64,000 nucleotides of DNA from positions 8,358 through 72,357 of the forward strand of contig CAJTXS010000006.1 in NCBI GenBank assembly GCA_910583735.1, written 5' to 3'. A program made the translations under genes and the position numbers. How positions within the stretch are numbered: position 1 is the first letter of the stretch; every line of letters begins with the position of its first letter. The notes below the pieces were generated by a model, which had not been told where the DNA came from, did not search any database, and was given only the letters and a program-made list of their open reading frames with translations. This DNA is from an uncultured Christensenella sp. Lineage in GTDB: Bacteria > Bacillota > Clostridia > Christensenellales > UBA3700. Below, piece by piece: positions 8,901-16,285 of this stretch.

Positions 8901-10639
8901 TTGTGTCCGATAAGGTGGTGTCTTACGGAGATGTTATAGACGGCGATACGTTCCCTTCGGCAATATATAGCATTAGTGTAAGGGGTTATAGATTCGACGG
9001 CTGGAATGTCTCTGTAGGCAGAGACGGATATATAACTGTTAACTTGTCCGTAGGCGGCACGGTCCCCGATTTGACGCCCGATTACGGAAGCGAATTTAAT
9101 TACTCCTTCGATACTTCTTTCGACTGTACGCAAGTAGACCTTAAAGGTAAATTGACGGCAGTAGAGTATACGATTACGATAGACGGTCAGATCAGGGCGA
9201 GGATTACCTGCGAGCAGTCTTATAAGATAGGCGCTTTGGAATCTTACTACAGCGATACGTCGAGATTTGCAGGCTATAATGTCGCCTTCGAGGATAAGGC
9301 AAGCAATAGATATTACTATGCAGGCAATACAATTGACGAGATATACGACAATATCGTCCTTTCGCTCGATATGCGTCCCGTTAAATTCAGATTGGATTAC
9401 GGCGGCACAGAGACTTCCAATATCAAAGTTTACGATGTGACATACGGAGATATCAGACTAAGCGCCGTATCTAAGCGAGGCTATGAGTATAAGGGCTGGC
9501 TGTGCAATAACGTCGCTATCGAGGTGCTGAATAAAAAGAATTTGAATATAACTCAATTCTACAGCGTCGACGAAGAGATTATTACGGATACGATATATTT
9601 GAAAGCTAATTTCATAAGGGGAGTGATGACGGCAAGCGGTTTTACAGGACAGTCTGTAGTTGACCCCACGGGAGTAAGCAATGTAGTATACGTCAATTGC
9701 ATAGACAGCTCAATAAAGAGAGGCGCGACGTTCTCGATTTCGTCTAATATCAAGGAAGTTACTTTTGCGGGCAACGGAACGCAGTGGGGAGATACGAGCA
9801 TACTTGTCGGCTCTAGAGGTGATAAACTGGTTATTAACTTCGAAAAAATCAATTTCAAGGCGAAGTCTAAGCAGAGCGTTATCAATGCCGGCGGGTGCTA
9901 CGATTTGGAATTATATTCTTATGGTAGTACTTATCTTTATGCGGGAGAAGCGTCCGGTAGCAATGCTAAAGCGGCGATTGTATGCAGGAATATCTCGTTT
10001 AAAGGTGAGAATTTTTCCGTAAATGGCGGCGATCAGACGTTGACCGGATATTCTGTCGGAGGCACTTCTTCAATGGCATTACAAAATAATAACGGAAATG
10101 ATGTTCTGACTGCAGACTGTAAGTCTGTAAGTTTTACCGGCGGCAGCGGCTATAAAGGGTATTCAGGCGCTCGCGGTTCTGACGGCAAGGAGTTAGGCGA
10201 ACATGGAGGACATGGATCAAAAGGAAGCAATGGCGGAAATGCTAATTATGCTATTCAATTTGATGGAAATATAATGATTAAGAGTGGTTGTACTTTTAGG
10301 GCAACTGGAGGTAAAGGCGGTGACGGCGGCAAAGGCGGTGATGGCGGTAACGGCGGACCTGGTAGGGATGGAGCTGCTTTTAAGGTGTCTATCGCTCCGG
10401 GAAATGGCGGCAACGGTGGCGACGGCGGTAACGGTGGTAACGGAGCAATGGGATTTACGAGCAGTACTAAAATTACAGGTACTGCGATAAACGCTTTAGG
10501 TGGAGCAGGATACAGAGGAATGTATGGCTTTGGCGGGAAGTGTGGCGATCCTATTAAGAAGTGGCCTACCAATAATGTAGTTTATGGCGTCATGGGAAGT
10601 AACGGAAACACGGGGAAAATTGGATCAACAATGTCTTAA
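5966..10639 (+). CDS. Secreted InlB-repeat surface protein with glycine-rich end
   Basis: A 1557-aa exported protein. Residues ~12-32 form a hydrophobic signal segment (KIALVLLIILFVAFIGIFAI). The middle is beta-rich and contains degenerate InlB B-repeat (Listeria-Bacteroides repeat) modules, recognisable as a '[Y/F].F.GW' core with a later '.L.A.W' (around 'DRFDFNGWKCGN', 'RGYRFDGWNV', 'RGYEYKGWLCNN'). From about residue 1390 it becomes collagen-like and glycine-rich (GGKGGDGGKGGDGGNGG at ~1445-1460, NGGNGGDGGNGGNG at ~1480-1495). No LPXTG motif or C-terminal anchor is seen, so attachment is unknown. AAGGAG precedes the ATG. Function is unknown; binding or matrix roles are only inferred from domain type. 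It is AT-richer than the neighbouring ruv genes. Confidence 0.85.
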   Translation: MEKLLRKHGNKIALVLLIILFVAFIGIFAIKENITFGNASAEATAVSTTSGETEDYSLYTDNPLPDSQDEIKYNIDRYVPLSLFGKIGTTVFYGKNYGFVVHIDNLSYNMVLLFTIDYQLHADGFGYDNIVKVVHEGSYDYAGAPVNSPDYHIAIGNLNFDSNIINADSRNNNWKDGYAAEDDMGAFYIQSRYSGVFTYRTGTLDEALWNQCISTFIKLIPVVGSHLSNVYDAIKLKQAYNNVYQTSSSLDTAVDFPITKEAQIASDITGHQLVQSLEINMLDECEEFLTYNFGDDINYAKATYRMNEVNAEYYIQSALNFDVYTYHTISAARVVDNFTVDSIYNMRESEDQYSEIYKKSEDQFALKDYSKFAPLINGVSFKFTPDKSGYYEIFAPSGYSAHVRQNGGYELSGTDEGVYLSAGKTYEVAFGKGIAAINWDYKKSNMRVKSDFIGSQMNFADVTVKLNQEFELDKSEYINRGVYYRLFYNENDNNDLYKLTCDDIDNLQLYITDSELNIISKGVKINGAVYCNFPLKAGENYYLICENLGDNKAIVVTNEGALELSNYISEQSTDGMLYYAVDMPYKQWYKLYGEHAGLYIAGGEDLFGTINDGYFIDKAGRYYLLTDSAAQMDIGLGDIGASVVVGLGIEYGADKTLNHMFTFAPAFTIMCSLGADGRYDVYRDGVKIGDSVNKVLLEDGHRYDFVKLDGGEKFMILADGSEISMGETVSVEEADAYSVYRLTLDEPLRIGVECASGIHYVIYDAAMRVVSPQPDLAHGFPLAAGEYSIVVADSGAYSFTVKEKLIPVAVNFVVDGADYTDTTGEVYYYGKHSVLPVPVKDRFDFNGWKCGNVMITDADGKTINPLDCDSITLEATWTARAVVMKLDVGGGVVKWWTGEEIVDSAPSATVVEGDMIEQLINLKSSFIATPEGNKTGYFLTTFEIVKTGSDGNIDNFSFTPLWERERYFVRFNADYAAQIVSDKVVSYGDVIDGDTFPSAIYSISVRGYRFDGWNVSVGRDGYITVNLSVGGTVPDLTPDYGSEFNYSFDTSFDCTQVDLKGKLTAVEYTITIDGQIRARITCEQSYKIGALESYYSDTSRFAGYNVAFEDKASNRYYYAGNTIDEIYDNIVLSLDMRPVKFRLDYGGTETSNIKVYDVTYGDIRLSAVSKRGYEYKGWLCNNVAIEVLNKKNLNITQFYSVDEEIITDTIYLKANFIRGVMTASGFTGQSVVDPTGVSNVVYVNCIDSSIKRGATFSISSNIKEVTFAGNGTQWGDTSILVGSRGDKLVINFEKINFKAKSKQSVINAGGCYDLELYSYGSTYLYAGEASGSNAKAAIVCRNISFKGENFSVNGGDQTLTGYSVGGTSSMALQNNNGNDVLTADCKSVSFTGGSGYKGYSGARGSDGKELGEHGGHGSKGSNGGNANYAIQFDGNIMIKSGCTFRATGGKGGDGGKGGDGGNGGPGRDGAAFKVSIAPGNGGNGGDGGNGGNGAMGFTSSTKITGTAINALGGAGYRGMYGFGGKCGDPIKKWPTNNVVYGVMGSNGNTGKIGSTMS

Positions 10640-10660
10640 TAAATGTTAGATAATATTTTT

Positions 10661-10702
10661 TCTACAAAGACCGACAATGGTCTTTGTAGAAAAATATTTT
10701 TT
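10661..10702 (+). terminator. Strong intrinsic terminator
   Basis: TCTACAAAGACC (10661-10672) pairs perfectly with GGTCTTTGTAGA (10679-10690); A/T flanks extend the stem and T runs lie on both strands, so it could act in both directions. Confidence 0.85.
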
Positions 10703-10707
10703 GAGTA

Positions 10708-10736
10708 TTGCAAAGTAATGTATATAATGTTATCAT
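10708..10736 (+). promoter_or_regulatory. Putative promoter of the lipoprotein gene
   Basis: TTGCAA at 10708-10713, 17-nt spacer, and TATCAT at 10731-10736 with an extended -10 (TGT). Confidence 0.5.
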
Positions 10737-10808
10737 TATAATATAGGGGATGTATTGTATACTTTATAATTTGCATTTCATATAAATTAATATTGGCGGA
10801 GGTGTTCG

Positions 10809-12164
10809 ATGAAGAAAAGGATAGCGGTAATAATGCTGTCCGTAGCTGTGCTTATAATATGCATGGCGGCGGCAATGACGGGATGCAAAGATAAAGGTAA
10901 TGAGTGCGCGGACTTGGTAGCCCTAAGGATAAATAATCATATGGCGGAGTGGGTAGACAGTAACTACAACTTCGACTACAAGGGAGTGGGAGAACTAAAC
11001 GTAACGGTTCCTTATACCAATTACTTGGAGATTAACGACCTGATAGTCAGTCCGGAAGCAACCGCTAAGATTTATGACGACGAGGCGTGTAGCTCGGAGA
11101 TAAAAGAAAAAGATTATTATATGTATATAGACGGTAATAGGACCTTGTATATAAAGGTTACTAACGGAAGAAAGTCTCACACATATAAAATTAATATTGC
11201 GGTTAAGCAAAGCAATTTACCCGAAAATGTAGACCTAAGCGCCAAGAATTATGAAAACAGAGGCGGGCATATTTATATCCCCGATGGCGAAATTCAAGTG
11301 GATATAGATGGCAAGAACTACTATGTAATCGACAGACTTTATTATAGCGATATTGTACAAATTGTCGACTTTAACTCTCGAAATTTTATATTAAGTGATG
11401 ACAGCTCTTCATCGCTGTTGCAGAATTTCGGAGATAGTGCGTTTAACGGTATTTTTGACGGTAACGGATACAAACTTTTACCGCGTAATCATGATCGCTA
11501 TATTTTGGATCCTGTTAAAATAAAGATAATCGGAGAAAAAGGTGTTATTAAGAATGTAGTATTGGCAACAAAAGATACGTATAGCAATAACGATGGAGAA
11601 TATCTTTCGGGTATTGAAGGCAGTAATAATAAGATATCGTTGCTTTGTGATGAAAATTACGGGATAATCGATAATGTATGTAATATCGTAAATATATATG
11701 ATAGAAATACAAAATACGGCGGCGCTAACGAGGGCGAATATGTGCACAGAGTAGCGATATTCGCAGATGTTAACAGAGGAGTGATTTCTAACTGTCTAAA
11801 TAAAGGTAATATTTATAGCAAGATAAGCGACAGTAAAATAAGGCAGTTTTCGGTATTTGCAAACGAAATGCGAGGAGAGCAGTTTGACTTCAACGGCTCG
11901 GCAAAATTAGTTAATTGCGTAAATACAGGTAATTTAGAATATAATGACGAAGTAAGTAGCGGGCAGCATAGAAGCGGAGCATTTGTGATTGCTTCTTTGG
12001 CGGACGCTTATGTACAGGTGGACGGCGTATACAATTTGGGCAATATACAGAGCAGCAATATCAAGAGAAAGTACAGCAGGTACTTTGCGTCTGCGACAAC
12101 TGCGTGCGAGGACGGTAAGAGCCGCGACGTGGATTGCAGCAAAATAAAGGACTATACCAAGTAA
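10809..12164 (+). CDS. Putative surface lipoprotein, beta-helix/GLUG-like
   Basis: A 451-aa lipoprotein: a hydrophobic signal is followed by lipobox AMTGC, with C26 the predicted lipidated cysteine, so it would be anchored to the outer face of the membrane. The second half has repeats of the type 'IFDGNGYKL', 'GVIKNVVLA', 'YGIIDNVCNIVNI', 'GVISNCLNKGNI', 'LVNCVNTGNL', which resemble GLUG or right-handed beta-helix rungs in clostridial adhesins. GGAGG lies upstream. It sits alone between two terminators and next to the InlB-repeat gene, so both may belong to one surface-function insertion. No enzymatic motif is seen. Confidence 0.75.
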   Translation: MKKRIAVIMLSVAVLIICMAAAMTGCKDKGNECADLVALRINNHMAEWVDSNYNFDYKGVGELNVTVPYTNYLEINDLIVSPEATAKIYDDEACSSEIKEKDYYMYIDGNRTLYIKVTNGRKSHTYKINIAVKQSNLPENVDLSAKNYENRGGHIYIPDGEIQVDIDGKNYYVIDRLYYSDIVQIVDFNSRNFILSDDSSSSLLQNFGDSAFNGIFDGNGYKLLPRNHDRYILDPVKIKIIGEKGVIKNVVLATKDTYSNNDGEYLSGIEGSNNKISLLCDENYGIIDNVCNIVNIYDRNTKYGGANEGEYVHRVAIFADVNRGVISNCLNKGNIYSKISDSKIRQFSVFANEMRGEQFDFNGSAKLVNCVNTGNLEYNDEVSSGQHRSGAFVIASLADAYVQVDGVYNLGNIQSSNIKRKYSRYFASATTACEDGKSRDVDCSKIKDYTK

Positions 12165-12195
12165 ATATAATAGACAGCTTATCGTAGTATGACAT

Positions 12196-12225
12196 ATGCC
12201 GCCGTATTTCGGCGGTATTTGTTTT
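12196..12225 (+). terminator. Intrinsic terminator after the lipoprotein gene
   Basis: CCGCCG (12199-12204) pairs with CGGCGG (12210-12215), with weak flanking pairs and a T-rich tail. Confidence 0.65.
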
Positions 12226-12260
12226 GTGGGCGGAGAGGCGATAGGCTCGGGGCATATTAC

Positions 12261-12288
12261 TTGACTTGACTGCACCCCGCGGTATAAT
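12261..12288 (+). promoter_or_regulatory. ruvA promoter, probably giving a leaderless mRNA
   Basis: TTGACT at 12261-12266, 16-nt spacer, and TATAAT at 12283-12288. The ruvA ATG is at 12297, only 8 nt beyond the -10 box, and there is no Shine-Dalgarno. Confidence 0.8.
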
Positions 12289-12296
12289 ATAAATAT

Positions 12297-12893
12297 ATGT
12301 ACGCATATATAAGCGGCGCGGTGCGTTACCTGCGCGACAACATTGCCGTAATAGAAAATAACGGAATAGGCTACGAGCTTAATGTATCCGCTTATACGCT
12401 GCAGAGCATCAGCGGAAAAGAGGACGTCAAGCTGTATACTTATCTGCGCTCGGACGACGAGGGGATGCGCCTGTTCGGCTTCTGTAGCGCGGAAGAGAAG
12501 GAGATGTTCCTTAAGCTCATATCCGTGAGCGGCATAGGTCCCAAGGTGGCATTGCAGATACTCTCGGGCATGGATTTGCGTACGCTTGCGATAGCTATTG
12601 TCAGCGGGGACGCCAAGACGCTCTCGAGGATAAAGGGCATAGGTAAAAAGACCGCGGAGCGCGTGGTGCTTGAGCTGCGTGAGAGGGTGGAGAGCGACGC
12701 GACGGACGCCGCGGAAGAGCTCGGCTCGATTGCCGCGGCAGACGATATGTATAAGGAAGCAGCCGCCGTATTGGTGTCGCTGGGTATGTCGCGCACCGAC
12801 GCAATTAAGGCGATCGATAAAATAGCGGGCAGCGGCAGAGCAACCTCGCTGGAGGCGCTCATTACGCTTGCGCTCAGGAGTGTGGATAAATAA
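12297..12893 (+). CDS. ruvA: Holliday junction branch migration protein RuvA
   Basis: RuvA tetramers bind four-way junctions and recruit the RuvB motor. The 198-aa protein has the N-terminal OB domain (MYAYISGAVRYLRDNIAVIENNGIGYEL), two helix-hairpin-helix motifs (VSGIGPKVALQILSG and IKGIGKKTAERVVLEL), an acidic linker and the C-terminal RuvB-binding domain. The start matches the family exactly. There is no ribosome-binding site and the -10 box ends 8 nt upstream, so translation is probably from a leaderless transcript. Its stop overlaps the ruvB start by 1 nt. Confidence 0.97.
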   Translation: MYAYISGAVRYLRDNIAVIENNGIGYELNVSAYTLQSISGKEDVKLYTYLRSDDEGMRLFGFCSAEEKEMFLKLISVSGIGPKVALQILSGMDLRTLAIAIVSGDAKTLSRIKGIGKKTAERVVLELRERVESDATDAAEELGSIAAADDMYKEAAAVLVSLGMSRTDAIKAIDKIAGSGRATSLEALITLALRSVDK

Positions 12894-13936
12894 TGGACTG
12901 GGATATGGAAGACGGAGAGAGATTTTTATCTTCACTCAATACAGACAGAGACGGCGACAGCGACAATACGCTGCGCCCTAAGACAATGTCCGATTATGTC
13001 GGGCAAGATAAGATTAAGCATAACTTAGCGGTATATATTGAGGCGGCTAAAGGCAGGGGCGAACCTCTCGACCACGTGTTGCTGTACGGTCCCCCGGGAC
13101 TGGGCAAGACTACGCTTGCGCATATAATAGCGGGCGAGATGAACTCGCAGATACGCATTACATCGGGTCCTGCGATAGAGAAGGCAGCCGACCTTGCCGC
13201 AATCTTAACCAATCTGGAAGAGGGCGACGTGCTCTTTATAGACGAAATTCACAGACTTAACCGCGCGGTGGAAGAGGTGTTGTATCCTGCGATGGAAGAC
13301 TTCGCGCTCGACTTCATGGTGGGTAAAGGACCGTCTGCCAAGAGCATACGACTGCCGCTCAATAGATTTACTCTGATAGGCGCTACGACCAAGGCGGGCA
13401 TGCTTACATCGCCGCTCAGAGACAGATTCGGCGTCAATTGCAGGCTGGAGCTGTACAACGCCGCAGAGCTTGCGCACATCGTAAAGAGGTCTGCTGGTAT
13501 ACTCGGCGTAGAGATTACCGACGGCGGCGCTGGCGAGATAGCGCGCAGGAGCAGAGGCACGCCGCGTATCGCCAACCGCATTCTCAAGAGAGTGCGCGAC
13601 TTCGCGCAGGTCAAGGGCAACGGAGTAGTGGACGAGCTCAGCGCGGACGCCGCCATGCAGGGCATGGAGATAGATAAGAGCGGGCTTGACAATATCGACA
13701 GGCTCATACTCGGCACTATCATAGATAAGTTCGGCGGCGGTCCCGTGGGACTGGACACTCTTGCCGCGGCTGTAGGCGAGGACAGCGGCACTATCGAGGA
13801 CGTATACGAGCCCTATCTCATGCAGATTTGCTACGTTGCGCGCACTCCGCGAGGCAGGGTTTGCCTGCCCGACGCCTATAAGCATATGGGCAGAAAGTAC
13901 GGCGGAGACAACGGTCAGATGACTATGTTCGAGTGA
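12893..13936 (+). CDS. ruvB: Holliday junction branch migration helicase RuvB
   Basis: AAA+ motor that drives branch migration with RuvA. The 347-aa protein has Walker A GPPGLGKT at 66-73, Walker B LFIDEIHR, sensor 1 (IGATTKAG) and arginine finger region (SPLRDRFG), followed by the winged-helix domain (RVCLPDAYKHMG). The length is normal. ATG overlaps the ruvA stop (TAATG), so the two are translationally coupled, and it runs into queA. Confidence 0.97.
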   Translation: MDWDMEDGERFLSSLNTDRDGDSDNTLRPKTMSDYVGQDKIKHNLAVYIEAAKGRGEPLDHVLLYGPPGLGKTTLAHIIAGEMNSQIRITSGPAIEKAADLAAILTNLEEGDVLFIDEIHRLNRAVEEVLYPAMEDFALDFMVGKGPSAKSIRLPLNRFTLIGATTKAGMLTSPLRDRFGVNCRLELYNAAELAHIVKRSAGILGVEITDGGAGEIARRSRGTPRIANRILKRVRDFAQVKGNGVVDELSADAAMQGMEIDKSGLDNIDRLILGTIIDKFGGGPVGLDTLAAAVGEDSGTIEDVYEPYLMQICYVARTPRGRVCLPDAYKHMGRKYGGDNGQMTMFE

Positions 13937-13941
13937 CGAAT

Positions 13942-14997
13942 ATGTTAAAGACAAGCGATTTCGATTACTATCTACCGCAACATTTAATCGCGCAGGAGCC
14001 TGTAGAGCCGCGCGATTCTTCGCGTCTTGCGGTGTTTGACCGCTCTACGGGGGCGTTGGAGCACAGACACTTTTACGATATCTGCGATTATCTCAAGGCG
14101 GGCGATGTGCTCGTGGTCAATAATACAAAGGTAATTCCCGCAAGGATATTCGGAGTGAGGATTACTTCCGACTGCACCTACGAAAAGGCTGCGACAAGAG
14201 ACCCCAACTGCGAGGTGCTGCTTCTCAAACGCATAGACGCGGATAGCTGGGAGTGCATAGTCAAGCCGGGTCGCAAACTGCGCGTAGGCGCGGAGATATA
14301 TTTTTCGCCCAAGCTCGGCGCTAAAGTGTGCTCGGCGGGCGACGAGGGAATAAGGATTATCAAATTCACATGCGACGGATTGTTCGAGAACGTGCTCGAA
14401 GAAGTGGGCGCCATGCCGCTGCCGCCCTATATCACCCACGCGCTCAAGGATAAGAGCAGATACAACACCGTGTATTGCAAGCGCGAGGGCTCGGCTGCCG
14501 CGCCTACCGCAGGATTGCACTTTACCCCGCAATTGCTCGATAAGGCGAGGGCAATGGGCGTAAAAGTGGTCGAGGTGCTATTGCATGTGGGGCTCGGCAC
14601 ATTCAGACCCGTTAAAGAGGACGACGCGCTCAACCATAAGATGCACAGCGAGTATTACGAAGTGTCGCAGCAGAGCGCGGACGCTATCAACGAGGCGCGC
14701 CGCAGAGGCGGAAGGATTATATGCGTGGGCACTACTTCCGTAAGGACGCTCGAGAGCGCCGCTTCGGACGACGGCACAATAGTCGCCGGCAGCGGCAATA
14801 CCGAAATATTTATATATCCCGGCTATAAGTTTAAGGCGCTTGACGCCTTGATAACCAACTTCCATCTTCCAAAGTCCACCCTGCTCATGCTCGTATCCGC
14901 CTTTATCGGCAGAGAAAACGCGCTAAATGTGTATGAGGAGTGTGTTAAGAGTGGGTATAGGTTTTTTTCTTTCGGCGACGCGATGATGATTGTATAA
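13942..14997 (+). CDS. queA: S-adenosylmethionine:tRNA ribosyltransferase-isomerase
   Basis: QueA moves the ribosyl part of S-adenosylmethionine onto preQ1-modified tRNA, giving epoxyqueuosine. Family blocks are present: LKTSDFDYYLPQHLIAQEP at the start, VVNNTKVIPARIFG, GSAAAPTAGLHFT and LITNFHLPKSTLLMLVSA. From ATG at 13942 it is 351 aa; a GTG at 13933 would overlap the ruvB stop but adds only MTN to the front, which the family lacks. It works in the same pathway as tgt, from which it is separated here by repeats and a toxin-antitoxin pair. Confidence 0.96.
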   Translation: MLKTSDFDYYLPQHLIAQEPVEPRDSSRLAVFDRSTGALEHRHFYDICDYLKAGDVLVVNNTKVIPARIFGVRITSDCTYEKAATRDPNCEVLLLKRIDADSWECIVKPGRKLRVGAEIYFSPKLGAKVCSAGDEGIRIIKFTCDGLFENVLEEVGAMPLPPYITHALKDKSRYNTVYCKREGSAAAPTAGLHFTPQLLDKARAMGVKVVEVLLHVGLGTFRPVKEDDALNHKMHSEYYEVSQQSADAINEARRRGGRIICVGTTSVRTLESAASDDGTIVAGSGNTEIFIYPGYKFKALDALITNFHLPKSTLLMLVSAFIGRENALNVYEECVKSGYRFFSFGDAMMIV

Positions 14998-15161
14998 GCG
15001 GCGCATGTCTTTGTCGCGCTTACATTTTTGCTTGGTAGTTTGCGCTTAATAAACTCCTCGTCGAAAATGCTCGCTTTCCTTGTCTTGCTCGCTCATAGAA
15101 AGCGGCGAGTTGCGTTGTAGTTTCTTTGTCTCGGTAATGTGCGGCTATGTATGCTCCCTGC
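14998..15161. repeat. 164-bp direct repeat, copy 1
   Basis: Starts GCGGCGCATGTCTTTGTCGC right after queA. It matches copy 2 (15375-15538) with 8 substitutions and no gap over 164 bp. The minus strand reads as an open frame in both copies, but most of the substitutions change the amino acid, so coding is not supported. Confidence 0.9.
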
Positions 15162-15268
15162 GGACAAATCCGCGTTCCTCTTGTCTTGTTTGCTTCTGCA
15201 ATCTTCATTGTAATTCTTTCATAGCGTAGGTTAGAGTTGTGTTGAATTATGCTTTTACAAGTCATTTA

Positions 15269-15320
15269 TGCTTAGTAAACTCCTTCGGCTTTTCCTCGCG
15301 CGCCTTGTCTTTCTCGCTTC
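15269..15320. repeat. Degenerate third copy of the repeat
   Basis: A stretch beginning TGCTTAGTAAACTCCT and ending CTTGTCTTTCTCGCTT resembles the central part of copies 1 and 2, with several changes. Confidence 0.5.
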
Positions 15321-15374
15321 TAAGCCCATCATTATTTATTTTCATACTATATAGTGAGAACAGTGCTTTTAATG

Positions 15375-15538
15375 GCGGCGCATGTCTTTGTCGCGCTTAC
15401 ATTTTTGCTTGGTAGTTCGCGCTTAGTAAATTCCTCATCGAAAATGCTCGCTTTCCTTGTCTTGCTCGCTCATAGAAAGCGGCGAGTTGCGTTGTAGCTT
15501 CTTTGTCTCGGTAAGGTGCGGCTATGTATGTTTCCTGC
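15375..15538. repeat. 164-bp direct repeat, copy 2
   Basis: Second copy, offset by 377 bp from copy 1. It lies just upstream of the toxin-antitoxin promoter region. Confidence 0.9.
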
Positions 15539-15618
15539 ACTTTGGTGGAGTTTTATTATTATATTTACGTGATTTATCGTAAAAATTACGAAAATTTACG
15601 AAATATTACGCCTAAATA

Positions 15619-15647
15619 TTGTTATATCACATATATTGTGATAGAAT
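15619..15647 (+). promoter_or_regulatory. Toxin-antitoxin promoter with palindromic operator
   Basis: TTGTTA (15619-15624), 17-nt spacer and TAGAAT (15642-15647). A perfect palindrome, TATCACA-TATAT-TGTGATA (15625-15643), fills the spacer. This is the expected place for antitoxin autorepression. Upstream, TTACG-type units recur three times (about 15585-15610) and might be further binding sites. Confidence 0.75.
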
Positions 15648-15672
15648 AAAATAAAGGAAAAGGAGGCTATAT

Positions 15673-15945
15673 ATGGAGTACACAAATCTTAATATTAGAA
15701 CGTCCAAGGAAACTAAGGCTGCTGCGGAAAAAATTTTCGACGAGCTGGGTATCAATACTTCTACGGCATTTAATATATTTTTGAAAGCTGTTATAAGGGA
15801 AAACGGATTGCCTTTCGATATGCGCGTAGTAACTCCCAATGCCGAGACAATAGCTGCTATAGAAGAAGGCAGAAGAATGGCGCGCGACCCCAATGCGAAG
15901 AGTTATGCCACGGTTGAAGAGTTGAGGAAAGCGCTCGAGCTATGA
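15673..15945 (+). CDS. RelB/DinJ-family antitoxin
   Basis: A 90-aa antitoxin. The N-terminus (YTNLNIRTSKETKAAAEKIFDELGINTSTAFNIFLKAVI) is a ribbon-helix-helix DNA-binding fold typical of RelB/DinJ; the C-terminus (MARDPNAKSYATVEELRKALEL) would wrap and block the toxin. AAGGAGG precedes the ATG. It overlaps the toxin gene by 4 nt (ATGA), the usual coupling in such modules. It should repress its own promoter through the palindrome at 15625-15643. The module sits between two otherwise linked queuosine genes. Confidence 0.9.
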   Translation: MEYTNLNIRTSKETKAAAEKIFDELGINTSTAFNIFLKAVIRENGLPFDMRVVTPNAETIAAIEEGRRMARDPNAKSYATVEELRKALEL

Positions 15946-16220
15946 GTTATCGAATAGAATATACCAATCGTTTTGAGAAAGACCTAAGGCAAGCGGCAAA
16001 AAGAGGAAAGAATCTCAATAAACTATTTTCCGTAATCGAAAGACTTGCCGAGGACAAGCCATTGGAGCCGAAAAATAGAGTTCATCTGCTTGTAGGGGAG
16101 TACTCGGGATATTGGGAATGCCATATTGAGCCCGATTGGTTGTTGATTTACGAGAAATTCGAGGATATTTTGGTCTTATCTATGTATCGCACAGGTTCGC
16201 ATTCGGACTTGTTCGAATAA
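15942..16220 (+). CDS. YafQ-family mRNA interferase toxin
   Basis: A 92-aa RelE-superfamily toxin that cleaves mRNA on the ribosome. All residues known to matter in Escherichia coli YafQ are present in equivalent positions: H48, H61, D65-W66, R83, H87 and F91 (in YRTGSHSDLFE). It should therefore be active. Translation is coupled to the antitoxin by a 4-nt overlap. No clear terminator follows before tgt. Confidence 0.92.
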   Translation: MSYRIEYTNRFEKDLRQAAKRGKNLNKLFSVIERLAEDKPLEPKNRVHLLVGEYSGYWECHIEPDWLLIYEKFEDILVLSMYRTGSHSDLFE

Positions 16221-16285
16221 TCAAAAACACTATATTCATTATATAAGCGATAGAGTTAAACGCACATAAGTTGATTAGGAGTAAT

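Noticed and set aside
10284..10572. Alternative frames in both directions over the glycine-rich repeats
   Set aside because: Open only because GGC/GGT-rich repeats lack stops in several frames; the surface protein frame continues through.
11934..12935. 333-aa minus-strand open frame across the lipoprotein end, ruvA and ruvB start
   Set aside because: It crosses two genes, a terminator and a promoter on the other strand, with no ribosome-binding site or known motif.
15020..15265. 81-aa minus-strand frame over repeat copy 1
   Set aside because: The matching frame in copy 2 shows mostly amino-acid-changing substitutions, so purifying selection is not seen; treated as a repeat, not a gene.
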